A DNA stretch of 64,000 nucleotides from CAIWTU01 sp963815135 (lineage in GTDB: Bacteria; Desulfobacterota; Desulfuromonadia; Geobacterales; Geobacteraceae), in contig CAWFFO010000011.1 in the NCBI GenBank assembly GCA_963815135.1, positions 124,001-188,000 on the forward strand. The letters run 5' to 3'. Positions within the stretch are counted from its first letter, which is position 1; every line of letters begins with the position of its first letter. Shown here in pieces: positions 1-9,389 of the stretch. The notes beneath the pieces are model-generated. The model saw only the letters and a program-made list of their open reading frames with translations, did not search any database and was not told where the DNA came from. The position numbers and the translations under genes are program-made.

Positions 1-1656
1 GAGGCCCATGAACTGATCGCCGGCGACGGCGAGGTGGTGGTCGGCGCGGCCCTGGTGAACGAGGCGGCAGTGACCGGGGAATCGGCCCCGGTGGTGCGGG
101 AATCGGGCGGAGACCGCAGTGCCGTCACCGGCGGCACCACGGTCATCGCCAACTCCATCATCGTCAGGATAACCGCCAACCCCGGCGAGACCTTCCTGGA
201 CCGGATGATCTCACTGATCGAAGGGGCCAAACGGCGCAAGACCCCCAACGAGGTCGCCCTGGAGGTGCTTCTGATCGCCCTGACCTTGGTATTTCTGCTG
301 GTCTGCGCCAACATGAGCCCGCTTTCCATTTACAGCGTCAAGGCCACCGGACACGGACAGCCGGTTTCCCTGACCGTGCTGGTGGCCCTCTTTGTCTGCC
401 TGGCGCCCACCACCATCGCCGCCCTGCTTCCGGCCATCGGCATTGCCGGGATGGACCGCCTGTTCCAGAAAAATGTCATAGCCCTGTCGGGACGGGCCAT
501 CGAGGCGGCAGGCGACGTAAATGTTCTGCTTCTGGACAAAACCGGGACCATTACCCTCGGCAACCGTGAAGCGGTGGAGTTCATCCCGGTGGGGGGACAT
601 ACCGGGCAGGACCTGGCTAGAATCGCCCTGATGTCGTCCCTGACCGACGAAACCCCGAAGGACGGAGTATTGTCGTTCTGGCCAAGCAGAAATACGGCCT
701 GCGGGCCGAGGAACTCCCCAGCTTATGCGGAAAATGTTCCCTTCAGTGCCGATACGTGTCTTTCAGGGGTCAACGTGGGGGCAGAGCAATATCGCAAGGG
801 AGCCTCCGATTCGATCATCGCCTTTGTCCGCAACATGGGAGGACAGATTCCAGCGGACCTTGCCGGACCGGTCGACGGGACGCCCGCGCCGGAGCGACGC
901 CGCTGGTGGTCTGCCGCGGCGCGGATATCCTCGGGGTAATAATGCTGAAGGACATCGTCAAGGGCGGGATACAGGAGCGGTTCCAGCAAGCTGCGAAGCA
1001 TGGGTATCAAAACGGTGATGATAACCGGCGACAATCCCCTGACCGCCGCCGCCATAGCCGCCGAAGCCCAGGTTGACGACTTCCTTGCCCATGCAAAACC
1101 GGAGGACAAACTCCAGCTGATCAGGGAAAACCAGCAGGCGGGATACATGGTGGCGATGACCGGAGACGGGACCAACGACGCCCCGGCACTGGCCCAGGCC
1201 GACGTGGCGGTGGCCATGAACACCGGCACCCAGCCTGCCCGAGAGGCAGCCAATATCATCGATCTGGACAGCAACCCGACCAAGCTCCTGGACATCGTCG
1301 AGATCGGCAAGCAGATACTCATGACCCGCGGCAACCTGACCACTTTCAGCATCTCCAACGATATCGCCAAGTACTTCGCCATCATCCCGGCGGCCTTGTC
1401 ATCCATTTATCCGCAACTGGAAGTGCTGAACGTAATGCGGCTCGCCAGCCCGCTGAGCGCCATCCTGTCGGCGGTAATTTTCAATGCCCTGGTCATTCCG
1501 GCGCTGGTGCCGCTTGCCTTGAAGGGGACCAGGTTCCGCCCGTTGCCGGCCGAGAAGCTGCTGATCTACAATCTTCTGGTTTACGGGGTTGGCGGAATCA
1601 TAACGCCTTTCATCGGGATCAAGATCATCGATCTTGTGGTGAGGATGTTTGTATAA
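1..1656 (+). pseudogene. kdpB: K+-transporting P-type ATPase KdpB, partial and frameshifted
   Basis: Catalytic subunit of the high-affinity Kdp K+ pump; the N-terminus lies before base 1. Reading from base 1 gives the actuator TGES motif, then membrane segments, the phosphorylation motif DKTGT at about base 537, and after base 1000 MITGDNPLTAAA and TGDGTNDAPAL, followed by the last membrane helices. The frame must change about four times: near 655 (a CCCC run one base short would restore the frame), near 722, near 885 and near 980. Between shifts the protein stays KdpB-like and free of stops. It is followed by kdpC and kdpDE, as in standard kdp operons. Family identity is certain. Whether the gene is really broken or the sequence is wrong cannot be decided here; I favour sequence error. 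Confidence 0.9.
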
Positions 1657-1694
1657 GAAAAAAAGCTGCCGAAAGCCGGTGGAGATCAAAAGCC

Positions 1695-2264
1695 ATGAAA
1701 GAAATAAAACCCGCAATTCTTATTTTCGCAGTCTTCACATTGATCTGCGGGGGCATTTACCCCGCTGTTGTCACGGGAGTCGTTTCGGCTCTCTTTCCGA
1801 ACAGGGCCGCGGGAAGTTTCATCACGGACAAAAACGGAAGAGTGACCGGTTCCGTACTCATCGGACAACCATTCTCCGCCCCGAAATATTTCTGGCCGCG
1901 TCCTTCCGCCACCGGCGAATTCCCATACAACCCGATGGCTTCCGGCGGGTCCAATCTCGGACCCACGAATCCGGATTACCTGAAAACGGTTGCCGACAGG
2001 GTAAAGGCGCTCAAAGATTCCGGCGTCAGCGGAAGGATTCCTTCCGACCTGGTCCAGGCCTCTGCAAGCGGACTTGATCCGGACATCTCGGTTGCAGCCG
2101 CAGAAGTGCAGGTCGCAAGGGTTGCCAGGGCGCGCCGCATTAAAGAAGAAGTCGTGCGAAGCCTTGTCGCCGCCCATACGGAGGACCGACAGTTCGGTAT
2201 TCTGGGAGAAAAGCGGGTGAATGTCCTTGCATTAAATCTGGCATTGGATAAACTGGCGCCATGA
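1695..2264 (+). CDS. kdpC: K+-transporting ATPase subunit KdpC
   Basis: KdpC is the single-pass subunit that stabilises the KdpFABC complex and helps ATP binding by KdpB. The 189-residue product matches the family length. It begins with one hydrophobic helix (about residues 7-29, AILIFAVFTLICGGIYPAVV). Typical KdpC segments follow: GSVLIGQPF, FWPRPSAT, SGGSNLGPTNP and a C-terminal VNVLALNLALD. The ATG has a GGAG about 12 bases upstream. The end overlaps the kdpD start by four bases (ATGA), so translation is probably coupled. The reading frame is intact. Confidence 0.95.
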   Translation: MKEIKPAILIFAVFTLICGGIYPAVVTGVVSALFPNRAAGSFITDKNGRVTGSVLIGQPFSAPKYFWPRPSATGEFPYNPMASGGSNLGPTNPDYLKTVADRVKALKDSGVSGRIPSDLVQASASGLDPDISVAAAEVQVARVARARRIKEEVVRSLVAAHTEDRQFGILGEKRVNVLALNLALDKLAP

Positions 2265-4928
2265 CCGAAAATGGCGAAGACAGACGCCCCTCGCCCGAAG
2301 CGATGCTCAAGCTGGCCCGGGCTGAAGAGGCAGACGGGAAAAGGGGCAGACTGAAGATCTTCCTCGGCTACGCGGCGGGCGTGGGCAAAACCTTTGCCAT
2401 GCTGGAAGCGGCATGGCAGAAAAGGCTGGATGAACAGGACGTGGTGGCGGCCTACGTGGAGTCGCATGGCCGGTTCGAGACCGATTCCATGCTGGCGGGC
2501 CTGGAGATCATCCCCAGGGCCGAGATGGAGTACAGGGGCGTGGTATTGCCGGAGATGGATCTCGATGCTGTACTGGCCCGAAAACCGCGCATCGCCCTGG
2601 TCGACGAACTGGCGCATACCAACGTTTCCGGATCCCGCCACGAAAAACGCTGGCAGGACGTGGAGGAACTGCTGGCCGCCGGCGTAGATGTCTACACCAC
2701 GGTCAACATCCAGCATTTCGAAAGCATGAACGACATCGTGGCGCAGATCACCGGGGTAAAGGTGCATGAAACCGTGCCGGACAGGCTCATGGACGAAGCG
2801 GCGGAAATCAGGCTCGTGGATATTTCGCCGGAAGATCTGCTGCAGCGGCTGAAAGAAGGAAAGGTTTACATCCCCGAGCAGGCCGGGCGGGCCATGGAAA
2901 AGTTTTTCAAGCCCGGCAACCTGATTGCCCTGCGGGAACTCTCCCTGCGCCGGACTGCCAGCCGGGTGGACGGAGAGATGCGGGCATTCATGGAATCGAG
3001 GGACATTCCCGGCCCCTGGCCAGCGGCCGAGCGCATAATGGTCTGCATCAGCGGAAGCCCGTTCAGTGAACGCCTCATACGCACCACACGCAGGCTGGCC
3101 GACGAGATGAAGGCTCCCTGGTTCACGGTATATATCGAGACTCCCGGCGGCGGCAAACAGATTCAGGAAAACCGCGAGCGGGTCTGGCGCGATCTGCGTC
3201 TTGCCGAAAGCCTCGGCGCGCAGTCGGCAAGCCTCACATCGGCTTCCGTGGCCAGGTCGGCCATCGACTTCGCCGTCAAACATAATGTCACCAAAATTGT
3301 CGTGGGCAAGCCCGCCCGGCCCCGCTGGCGCGAGTTCCTGTTCCCTCCCGTAGTGGACCAGATCATACGGCTCAGCGGAAATATCGATGTTTACGTGGTC
3401 AGTATAGAAACCGCCGGAAGCAGGCCGTCCCGGGTGGACAGCAGGAAGAAGCCCTTGGGTTGGTCGAAGTACGCGGTGAGCGCCGTCCTTGTCGCGGCGG
3501 CGGCGCTGTTATGCCTGCCTGATCCGCCAGTTCCTCGCCCCCGCGAACCTGGTCATGGTCTTTCTGCTGGCGGTTGTTCTTTCGGCAGTGAGTCTCGGCC
3601 TCAGACCCGCCATCCTCGCGGCATTCCTCGGCGTTCTGACCTTCGATTTCTTTTTTGTCCCGCCCAGGTTTACTTTCGTGGTCGAGGATACCGAGTACAT
3701 TATCACCTTTTTGGCACTTTTTACCGTTGGAGTGGTAATCAGCAAACTGGTCGCGATGACGCGCGAACACGCCAACGCTGTCATGGAGCGTGAGCTTCAG
3801 ACAACCAGCCTCTATTACCTCAGCCGTGACCTCGCCACCGCCGGCGATATCCAGACCATCATCGAAGCCGTGATCAGGGATATCGGCGAAAATATCAATG
3901 CCGGAATCGCGGTCATCCTACCGGAAGGAGATACCCTGGCTGTAAAGGGCGCAAGCAGGGACCTTCGTCTGAACGAAAAGGAACTGGCGGTTGCCGACTG
4001 GGCATTCCGCAACCGCAGGGCGGCCGGGCGGGGAACGGAAACATTAGGTTCGTCCGCCCTGCTTTACCTGCCGATGCAGACCCCGTCGAAAACATTCGGA
4101 GTATTGGGAGTCAGACTCAGGGACGATGCCGGTTACACTAACACCCAGAACCGCCGGCTTCTGGATGCCTTCGTCAGCCAGACGACCCTTGCCATCGAAC
4201 GGGTCCATCTGGTTAAACGGGCGGAAGACATCCATCTCGATCATGCGCGGGAGAGCCTGGAACGCGCCCTCCTCAATTCGGTCTCCCACGATCTGCGGAC
4301 ACCCATGGTTTCCATAACCGGTGCGCTTGGTTCGCTGCGGGATGAAGGAAACATGCTGGGCGATGAGGCCCGCCGCAAGTTGATAGAGGCCGCCTGGGAT
4401 GAGGCGGGAAGGCTGAACCGGTTCGTCGGAAACCTCCTGGACATGACCCGTCTCGAATCCGGGGCGCTGAAACCCAGGGAAGAGCCCTGCGACGTCCAGG
4501 ACCTTATCGGTTGCGCCCTCGCGGCCGTTGAGCAGCGTCTGGCGGAGAAAAAAGTCGATATCCGCCTTCAGGACGACCTGCCCCTGGTGAAAATGGACAT
4601 GGTCCTGATGACCCAGGTTCTGGTCAACCTGCTCGACAACGCCATGAAATATTCTCCACCAGGCAGCGGCATCGAAATTGCGGCCCGCATCGCCGGCCCG
4701 AAGCTGACAATCGAAGTCTCCGACAGGGGGCAGGGTGTTCCAACTGGCGACCTGGCGAAGATCTTCGATAAATTCTACCGGCTCCCGGTCCCGGAAGGCG
4801 CCGGCGGCACGGGACTGGGGCTTGCCATCTGCAAAGGAATAGTCGAGGCGCACGGCGGCGACATCCGCGCTGAAAACCGTGAAGGTGGTGGACTTCAAAT
4901 TATCATTAACCTTCCCGCGAAAGGGTAG
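2261..4928 (+). CDS. kdpD: Sensor histidine kinase KdpD, one frameshift
   Basis: KdpD senses K+ limitation or osmotic stress and phosphorylates KdpE. Domains in order: N-terminal KdpD domain with Walker-type GYAAGVGKT (about residues 37-45) and DELAHTN; a universal-stress-like domain (about 250-375); four short membrane helices; a GAF-like segment; HisKA with SVSHDLRTP (His near residue 676); and the ATPase boxes DNAMKYS, DRGQGVP and GTGLGLAI. The frame breaks near 3510-3520 at the start of the membrane region. Before it the product reads ALLCLP and after it LIRQFLAPANLV; removing one C from CTGCCTG restores a continuous protein of about 889 residues. That is full length for KdpD, so I treat it as one gene with a probable sequence error. 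Confidence 0.92.
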
Positions 4929-4943
4929 CGAGGGATAAATATC

Positions 4944-5651
4944 ATGCCCGATGAGATCATAAAACCGAATCTGCCCCGCATCCTTTTCATCGATGACGAT
5001 ACGGCTATCCGCCGGTTCCTGCAGACGGTCCTGGACACCGGAGAGTTTTCCCTGCACCAGGCGGAGGACGGCCATGCCGCGCTTGCCGCGGCCGCGGCAT
5101 TCAAGCCGGACGTAATTCTTCTCGACCTCGGCCTGCCCGACATGGACGGGGTCGAGGTCATCAGACGGATAAGGGAATGGTCGCAGGTCCCGATAATCAT
5201 CCTATCCGTGCGGGAAAGGGAAGACGACAAGGTGGATGCGCTTGATGCCGGAGCTGACGATTACCTGACCAAACCGTTCGGCGTTGCGGAATTGCTGGCC
5301 CGCATCCGGGTCGCCTTGCGTCGTTCCGTCAGGCAGGTTTCGGAGCCGGTTTATAATATCGATGAGCTGCAGGTCGACCTTTCCAAACGCCGGGTTCTCG
5401 TAAGCGGCAGGGAAGTGCAGCTGACCCCCACCGAATATGACCTGCTGCGGCTGCTGGTGATTCATGCCGGCAAAGTCCTTACCCACAGCCAGATTCTCAG
5501 GCAGATATGGGGAATGGCCTATATGGACCAGCCCCACGTTTTGCGGGTCAACATCAGCAACCTGCGCCGCAAAATCGAGGCCGACGCATCCCGTCCCCGC
5601 TACATTCTTACCGAGGTGGGTGTCGGTTACAGATTGAGAGTCGAACCGTGA
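4944..5651 (+). CDS. kdpE: KdpE response regulator
   Basis: OmpR/PhoB-type regulator that activates kdp transcription after phosphorylation by KdpD. The 235-residue protein has a receiver domain with acidic DDD near residue 17, the phospho-acceptor Asp in VILLDLGLPD (about D61), and the conserved Lys in DYLTKPFG. A C-terminal winged-helix domain follows, with LTPTEYDLLRLL and the final YILTEVGVGYRL typical of this family. The gene lies 15 bases after kdpD. No terminator is obvious in the 170 bases that follow. Confidence 0.96.
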   Translation: MPDEIIKPNLPRILFIDDDTAIRRFLQTVLDTGEFSLHQAEDGHAALAAAAAFKPDVILLDLGLPDMDGVEVIRRIREWSQVPIIILSVREREDDKVDALDAGADDYLTKPFGVAELLARIRVALRRSVRQVSEPVYNIDELQVDLSKRRVLVSGREVQLTPTEYDLLRLLVIHAGKVLTHSQILRQIWGMAYMDQPHVLRVNISNLRRKIEADASRPRYILTEVGVGYRLRVEP

Positions 5652-5823
5652 GGAAGTGTGACGGATTGCCACAAGAATTAAGCCCAATAACGGCAGTTGG
5701 AGGTGTCCGCAACAAGCAAATCAGGCCTCCGGAGCTAACGGAGAATGCCTGCAACTACCGAACCTGGGTTAACACCAACGTTTCATTTTGGATGCTGTAT
5801 TTGCTCGGGTAGTTCCGGTTGTC

Positions 5824-7065
5824 TTATACCAATCCCCATACTTTGAAAATCCATAGCAGTGACACTCCCGCGATTGTCGTCGCAATCGTGACCGGAATTC
5901 CGGCTTTCAGAAAATCGACAAAACGAAGCGGAACTTTCGGATGCGCTGATTGGGCAACTATTACGTTTGCAACACTTCCGAACAGGGTAAGATTGCCGGC
6001 AAAAGTACTGGTAAGGGCCAAAAGCATCCACACGAATTTGGGATCGGCCATTTGCGGCACCCAGTGGCCGACAATGAGAACGAATGGCACATTGGAAAAA
6101 AGATTGCTGCCGAGTATCGATCCGACACTTATTTGCAGGACGTCCGACAGGCTCGCCTTCATCCCCACTGCGCCGATCCAGGCATTCAACAACCCTCGAT
6201 CCGCCTTCACGAAACCGTTCACCACGATAAACAGACCGGCAAAAAACAGCAGCAGCGACCAGTCCACTGCAGCCAGCGCTTTACGCGGCGGACGATTGGC
6301 CCAGACCAGAAGCAGCGTTGCCGCCGTCAGCGCGGATAAATCCATTGGCGCACCAAGCAGGAAGGCCACTATCAGTCCCGCGAAAACAGAGACACTTTTT
6401 ACAGCCAATCTCTTCTGCACGTAAATATCCGGCGGAACAGACTGTTTCCAGTTTGTGCGCGACGATACCATGGTTTTTCTGTAAAGCAATTCAATGAGCA
6501 ACCAGTTTATGGCAAGGCAAGCCAGACCGATGGGAACCATCAGCAAGGCAAAGGAAGACCACCCCCATCCGGAAGCATGACCGATAATTATATTCTGTGG
6601 ATTTCCTGTCAGTGTCATTACACTGCCGATATTGGCGCTGGTCGCGAGTGCAAGCAAAAACGGCACTGCCGAAATCCCGGCCTGGATCGTCAATTCGATG
6701 ATCAGCGGTGTTCCCAGCAGGCACACCGTGTCGTTGAGCATTATGGCCGAAGCGATACCTGACGTGAAGATTACCGTGGCCAGCAGCATATGGGGGCTGC
6801 GGCACCGGCTCAGCATCTTGAAGGCGAGCCATTTGGGCAGCCCGCTCTGCATCAGGACCGCCAGGAGTGTCATCATACCGAATAAAACCGCCAGAGTGCT
6901 CAAATCGATGGCAACCGCGGCTTCCGTCCGGGACAGGCTCCCGGTCATCACCATTAAGACAGCTCCCAACAAAGCGGCTGTCGGACGATCAAGCTTGCGG
7001 GGGCTGTTTTCCCCCAGAGAGATGAGCAGATACGTCAAGGCGAAGATGAGAGTTGCCAGGTGCAT
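5824..7065 (-). CDS. ArsB/NhaD-superfamily ion permease
   Basis: Integral membrane protein of 413 residues with roughly eleven hydrophobic segments. It belongs to the ion-transporter superfamily that includes ArsB, NhaD and citrate transporters: the central NDTVCLLGTPLI and TSANIGSVMTLTGNPQNI loops carry the superfamily's re-entrant NDT and TGNPQN signatures, and the second half repeats a SNLFSNVPFV loop. The substrate (anion, dicarboxylate, or Na+/H+ exchange) cannot be read from sequence. The start has a clear GAGAGGT ribosome site. The gene is transcribed toward kdpE and stands alone. Given the K+/Na+ genes nearby a role in ion balance is possible, but that is only context. Confidence 0.82.
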   Translation of the reverse strand: MHLATLIFALTYLLISLGENSPRKLDRPTAALLGAVLMVMTGSLSRTEAAVAIDLSTLAVLFGMMTLLAVLMQSGLPKWLAFKMLSRCRSPHMLLATVIFTSGIASAIMLNDTVCLLGTPLIIELTIQAGISAVPFLLALATSANIGSVMTLTGNPQNIIIGHASGWGWSSFALLMVPIGLACLAINWLLIELLYRKTMVSSRTNWKQSVPPDIYVQKRLAVKSVSVFAGLIVAFLLGAPMDLSALTAATLLLVWANRPPRKALAAVDWSLLLFFAGLFIVVNGFVKADRGLLNAWIGAVGMKASLSDVLQISVGSILGSNLFSNVPFVLIVGHWVPQMADPKFVWMLLALTSTFAGNLTLFGSVANVIVAQSAHPKVPLRFVDFLKAGIPVTIATTIAGVSLLWIFKVWGLV

Positions 7066-7347
7066 TCAAAGTACCTCTCGGTATGGCTGATTCCTGACAG
7101 CCACAAGAATACGGACTGATAGATGTTTTACAATGTTCTTTTGTAAAATCAACAAATATTGTCGATATCACCTTTCCAGGGTTGAACCTATCCGGGGAAT
7201 CGGAAAAGGGAAACAGGTTGTCGCCGGAAAGAAGGGTAAAGTCAATAATGCTTGTTCAGCTTCGATGGAAAGGTCTCACGAGCTATTGGTTTGAAAAATT
7301 GGATTTATAAAGATAAATTCTAATGCAGTTTATACAGGCAGTTTCAT

Positions 7348-7929
7348 TCACTGGAACGAAGCAAGGGCAAAAATAACTATTCCTGCGCACCCCACCACCA
7401 GCGAGCCGTACCAGACAAGCCTGAAACGGGTCAAAGCAGCCACCGCGCCAAGGGCGATCGAGACCTGAAGCAGCGCCACCGAGTTTGCAAACCCATGGTG
7501 AATGTGGAGCAGGTGATCGGACTCCTTCAGCTTCAAGTCCCGTTCCCGTTCCTTCTCCAGTGCTTTCTGCCTGATCCCTTCCTGTTCTGCGAGATACTGT
7601 TGTCTTTTCTGTTCATATTCGACAGGCGGAGTTTTGCCCGAAGCGAGCCAGGCAGTCCGGGAGGCTGCCTGAATGGCTGCCTTGATTCCCTTGGCCTGGT
7701 AATAGGCCCACTGGTCGGATGCTTCCGATTGCAGCCTAGCGGATTCGGTCTTCAGGACCAGGGCATCATTGACGGTTGCCCCGGCTTTCAGTGATGCGAT
7801 AGCTGCAAGTACCGCCAGGATAGCAGTGGTAACGGATATTATTTTGAGAAATGCTCCTCCCTCCCGTTCCAGTTCCTCTTTGATTGCCTCATGGAGTTTC
7901 TCCGTTTCTATTTCCGGTGCTTCAGGCAT
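7348..7929 (-). CDS. DUF4337-type membrane protein
   Basis: A 193-residue protein with the plan of the DUF4337 family: an acidic soluble N-terminus (about residues 1-22), one membrane helix (about 27-47), a long charged and probably coiled-coil middle (about 55-145, rich in Glu, Lys and Gln), then two closely spaced membrane helices near the C-terminus (about 150-190). The function is unknown in the family. Start chosen at the ATG preceded by AAAGGAG. It appears to be a single-gene unit. The family assignment is from remembered overall pattern, not a search. Confidence 0.75.
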   Translation of the reverse strand: MPEAPEIETEKLHEAIKEELEREGGAFLKIISVTTAILAVLAAIASLKAGATVNDALVLKTESARLQSEASDQWAYYQAKGIKAAIQAASRTAWLASGKTPPVEYEQKRQQYLAEQEGIRQKALEKERERDLKLKESDHLLHIHHGFANSVALLQVSIALGAVAALTRFRLVWYGSLVVGCAGIVIFALASFQ

Positions 7930-8309
7930 TGGAATCTCCTTTCAGGGAAGGTACCGGCCACGGCATGAAACCCCCTGCAATGGGCGATTATCCGTTACGG
8001 CACATTCAATTCAATTCAGCATCAGTATACTATTTTTACGAAAATATTTACGCATTTCATTGTGACAATTTCTGCGGCGAGGGACATGAAAACATGACCG
8101 GGGAATTCATCGTAACTGAATGAATGACCTCCCGGATGAATAGCTGTTATAACAAAAGAGGGACTTTTCACCGGGAAAAGCCCCTCTTTTTGTAATGCAG
8201 GATTCCCGAACATGATAGTCCGGAAGGTTCTTTCGAGCCTTTCAGTTGCCCGGCATAACGGCGGGATCTGACCGGGGAAACTGGAAAATTTATCCATCAT
8301 CCGGAACTG
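7930..8309. other. 380-base intergenic stretch
   Basis: No credible gene. The only clear structure is the terminator-like hairpin at 8153-8192. Short ORFs here on both strands lack ribosome sites and look random. Confidence 0.5.
8153..8192. terminator. Terminator-like hairpin
   Basis: Long stem AAAAGAGGG...CCCTCTTTT with an inner stem CTTTTC/GGAAAAG and a short loop, ending in runs of T on both strands. It lies downstream of the minus-strand VOC gene and could act in both directions. Confidence 0.65.
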
Positions 8310-8699
8310 TCAACCAAGTATCCACTTTAACCTGAGGGAAATATCCGATTTGACTTGTTGCCAGAGGGCCAGAGAGGCCCCTGTCGGGTCGGTGATCACA
8401 CTGAACCTGCCAAAACCCGGAATCTCCGTCACCTCTTTGCAGACGGCCGCTCCGAGGGACTTCGCTTTTTCGGTCGAGGCGTCCACATCGTCCACCAGTA
8501 CATATGGCAGCCACCGGGAGGGAGCGTCCGGTATGGAATTTTTCATCATTCCTCCACCAGTGCCTTCGCCCACCTTGATCAGGGTATAGTCCATGCCGGG
8601 AATATCTTCCAGCTGCCAGTCGAACAGTCTGGAGTAGAAGTCTTTCGATCTCGTCACGTCGGCGGTCTGCAGCTCTACATACACGAATTCATTCGCCAT
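8310..8699 (-). CDS. VOC (glyoxalase/bleomycin-resistance fold) protein
   Basis: A 129-residue single-domain protein of the vicinal oxygen chelate fold. It starts with FVYVELQTADVTRSKDFYS and contains LFDWQLEDIP, YVLVDDVDASTEKAKSLGA and the closing ITDPTGASLALWQ, the usual beta-alpha-beta-beta-beta repeats. The subgroup resembles small 'CFP-30B-like' proteins found alone in many genomes; no substrate can be given. The start has a strong GGAGGTG site. The C-terminal stretch after LALWQQ is slightly longer than usual. Confidence 0.85.
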   Translation of the reverse strand: MANEFVYVELQTADVTRSKDFYSRLFDWQLEDIPGMDYTLIKVGEGTGGGMMKNSIPDAPSRWLPYVLVDDVDASTEKAKSLGAAVCKEVTEIPGFGRFSVITDPTGASLALWQQVKSDISLRLKWILG

Positions 8700-8794
8700 A
8701 ATCGCACCTCCAAGGAGTGCTTTTTTTTTGACGCTCTCCGGAAGAACCGGGTCCCGTTAAACATGACACGACAGAATGGAGGCTCTGGCGCTCC

Positions 8795-9107
8795 TCAAGC
8801 CTCCCCTTGCGTCCTGAAATCAAACATGTTGTTCCACATGTATTGTATGGCCGATGCCATGGGACTGGAATAACCGGCGCAATGAATGGAAATGCCGATG
8901 AATTGCTCCCTTCCTTTCAAACCCGGCCGGAAAGTTTTTTTCGATTGCCAGCTGCTTCAAGGCCAGCGAAATCGGAAATTTCGAGTTGGAGCGAGCCCGC
9001 CAGCAGGAAGGGTTGCTGCATCCGTCTTCCAGTTCCGGAGCTCCACATTCTGCGCAATACCGGACATCACAGGCCATAAAAATGTTTAATCTGCCGATCC
9101 GTTCCAT
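8795..9107 (-). CDS. Small zinc-ribbon protein, probably frameshifted near its end
   Basis: I do not recognise a named family. The ATG follows a strong AGGAGGTTCA site. The N-terminal half has a compact cysteine cluster, RYCAECGAPELEDGC then SNPSC, suggesting a zinc ribbon. The annotated frame ends at 8820 in a low-complexity His-rich tail (SHGIGHTIHVEQ). One base over, from about 8890, the sequence reads HCAGYSSPMASAIQYMW then NNMFDFRTQGEA and stops at 8795, which looks far more protein-like. I therefore give the gene to 8795 with a one-base shift near 8890. Function unknown; the zinc-binding idea is inference from the cysteines. Confidence 0.6.
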
Positions 9108-9285
9108 GACTGAACCTCCTTGTCTTTGGGGAACCTGGGGATCGTTTCGGAAACCAGCTGGAGACCGGACACTAAATTGCCTTCGAAACTATCCCCATGT
9201 ACTTAATTTTACTGCAAGTGTATGACTATACAAATGCCCCGTAATGCTCTGGGACCTCTTCCTTCATAATATAAATCATGAAGAT

Positions 9286-9303
9286 ATTTCCGATACGGGA
9301 AAT
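9286..9303. promoter_or_regulatory. Perfect 6-bp inverted repeat upstream of mgtA
   Basis: ATTTCC-GATACG-GGAAAT, about 85 bases before the mgtA start. It could be an operator; nothing else supports it. I see no M-box magnesium riboswitch in the leader. Confidence 0.25.
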
Positions 9304-9389
9304 TGCGGTATGCTTTGTTCTGTATCTGGAAAACCTTCCGCTTTCGGTAATGCCGGCATCAGTTTTCTCGAAGAAGGAGGACTGCTAAA

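Noticed and set aside
1976..3283. Minus-strand ORF of 435 codons
   Set aside because: It is opposite kdpC/kdpD and low in recognisable structure.
9108..9389. Magnesium riboswitch (M-box) before mgtA
   Set aside because: I could not find the conserved M-box core; only a short inverted repeat is present.
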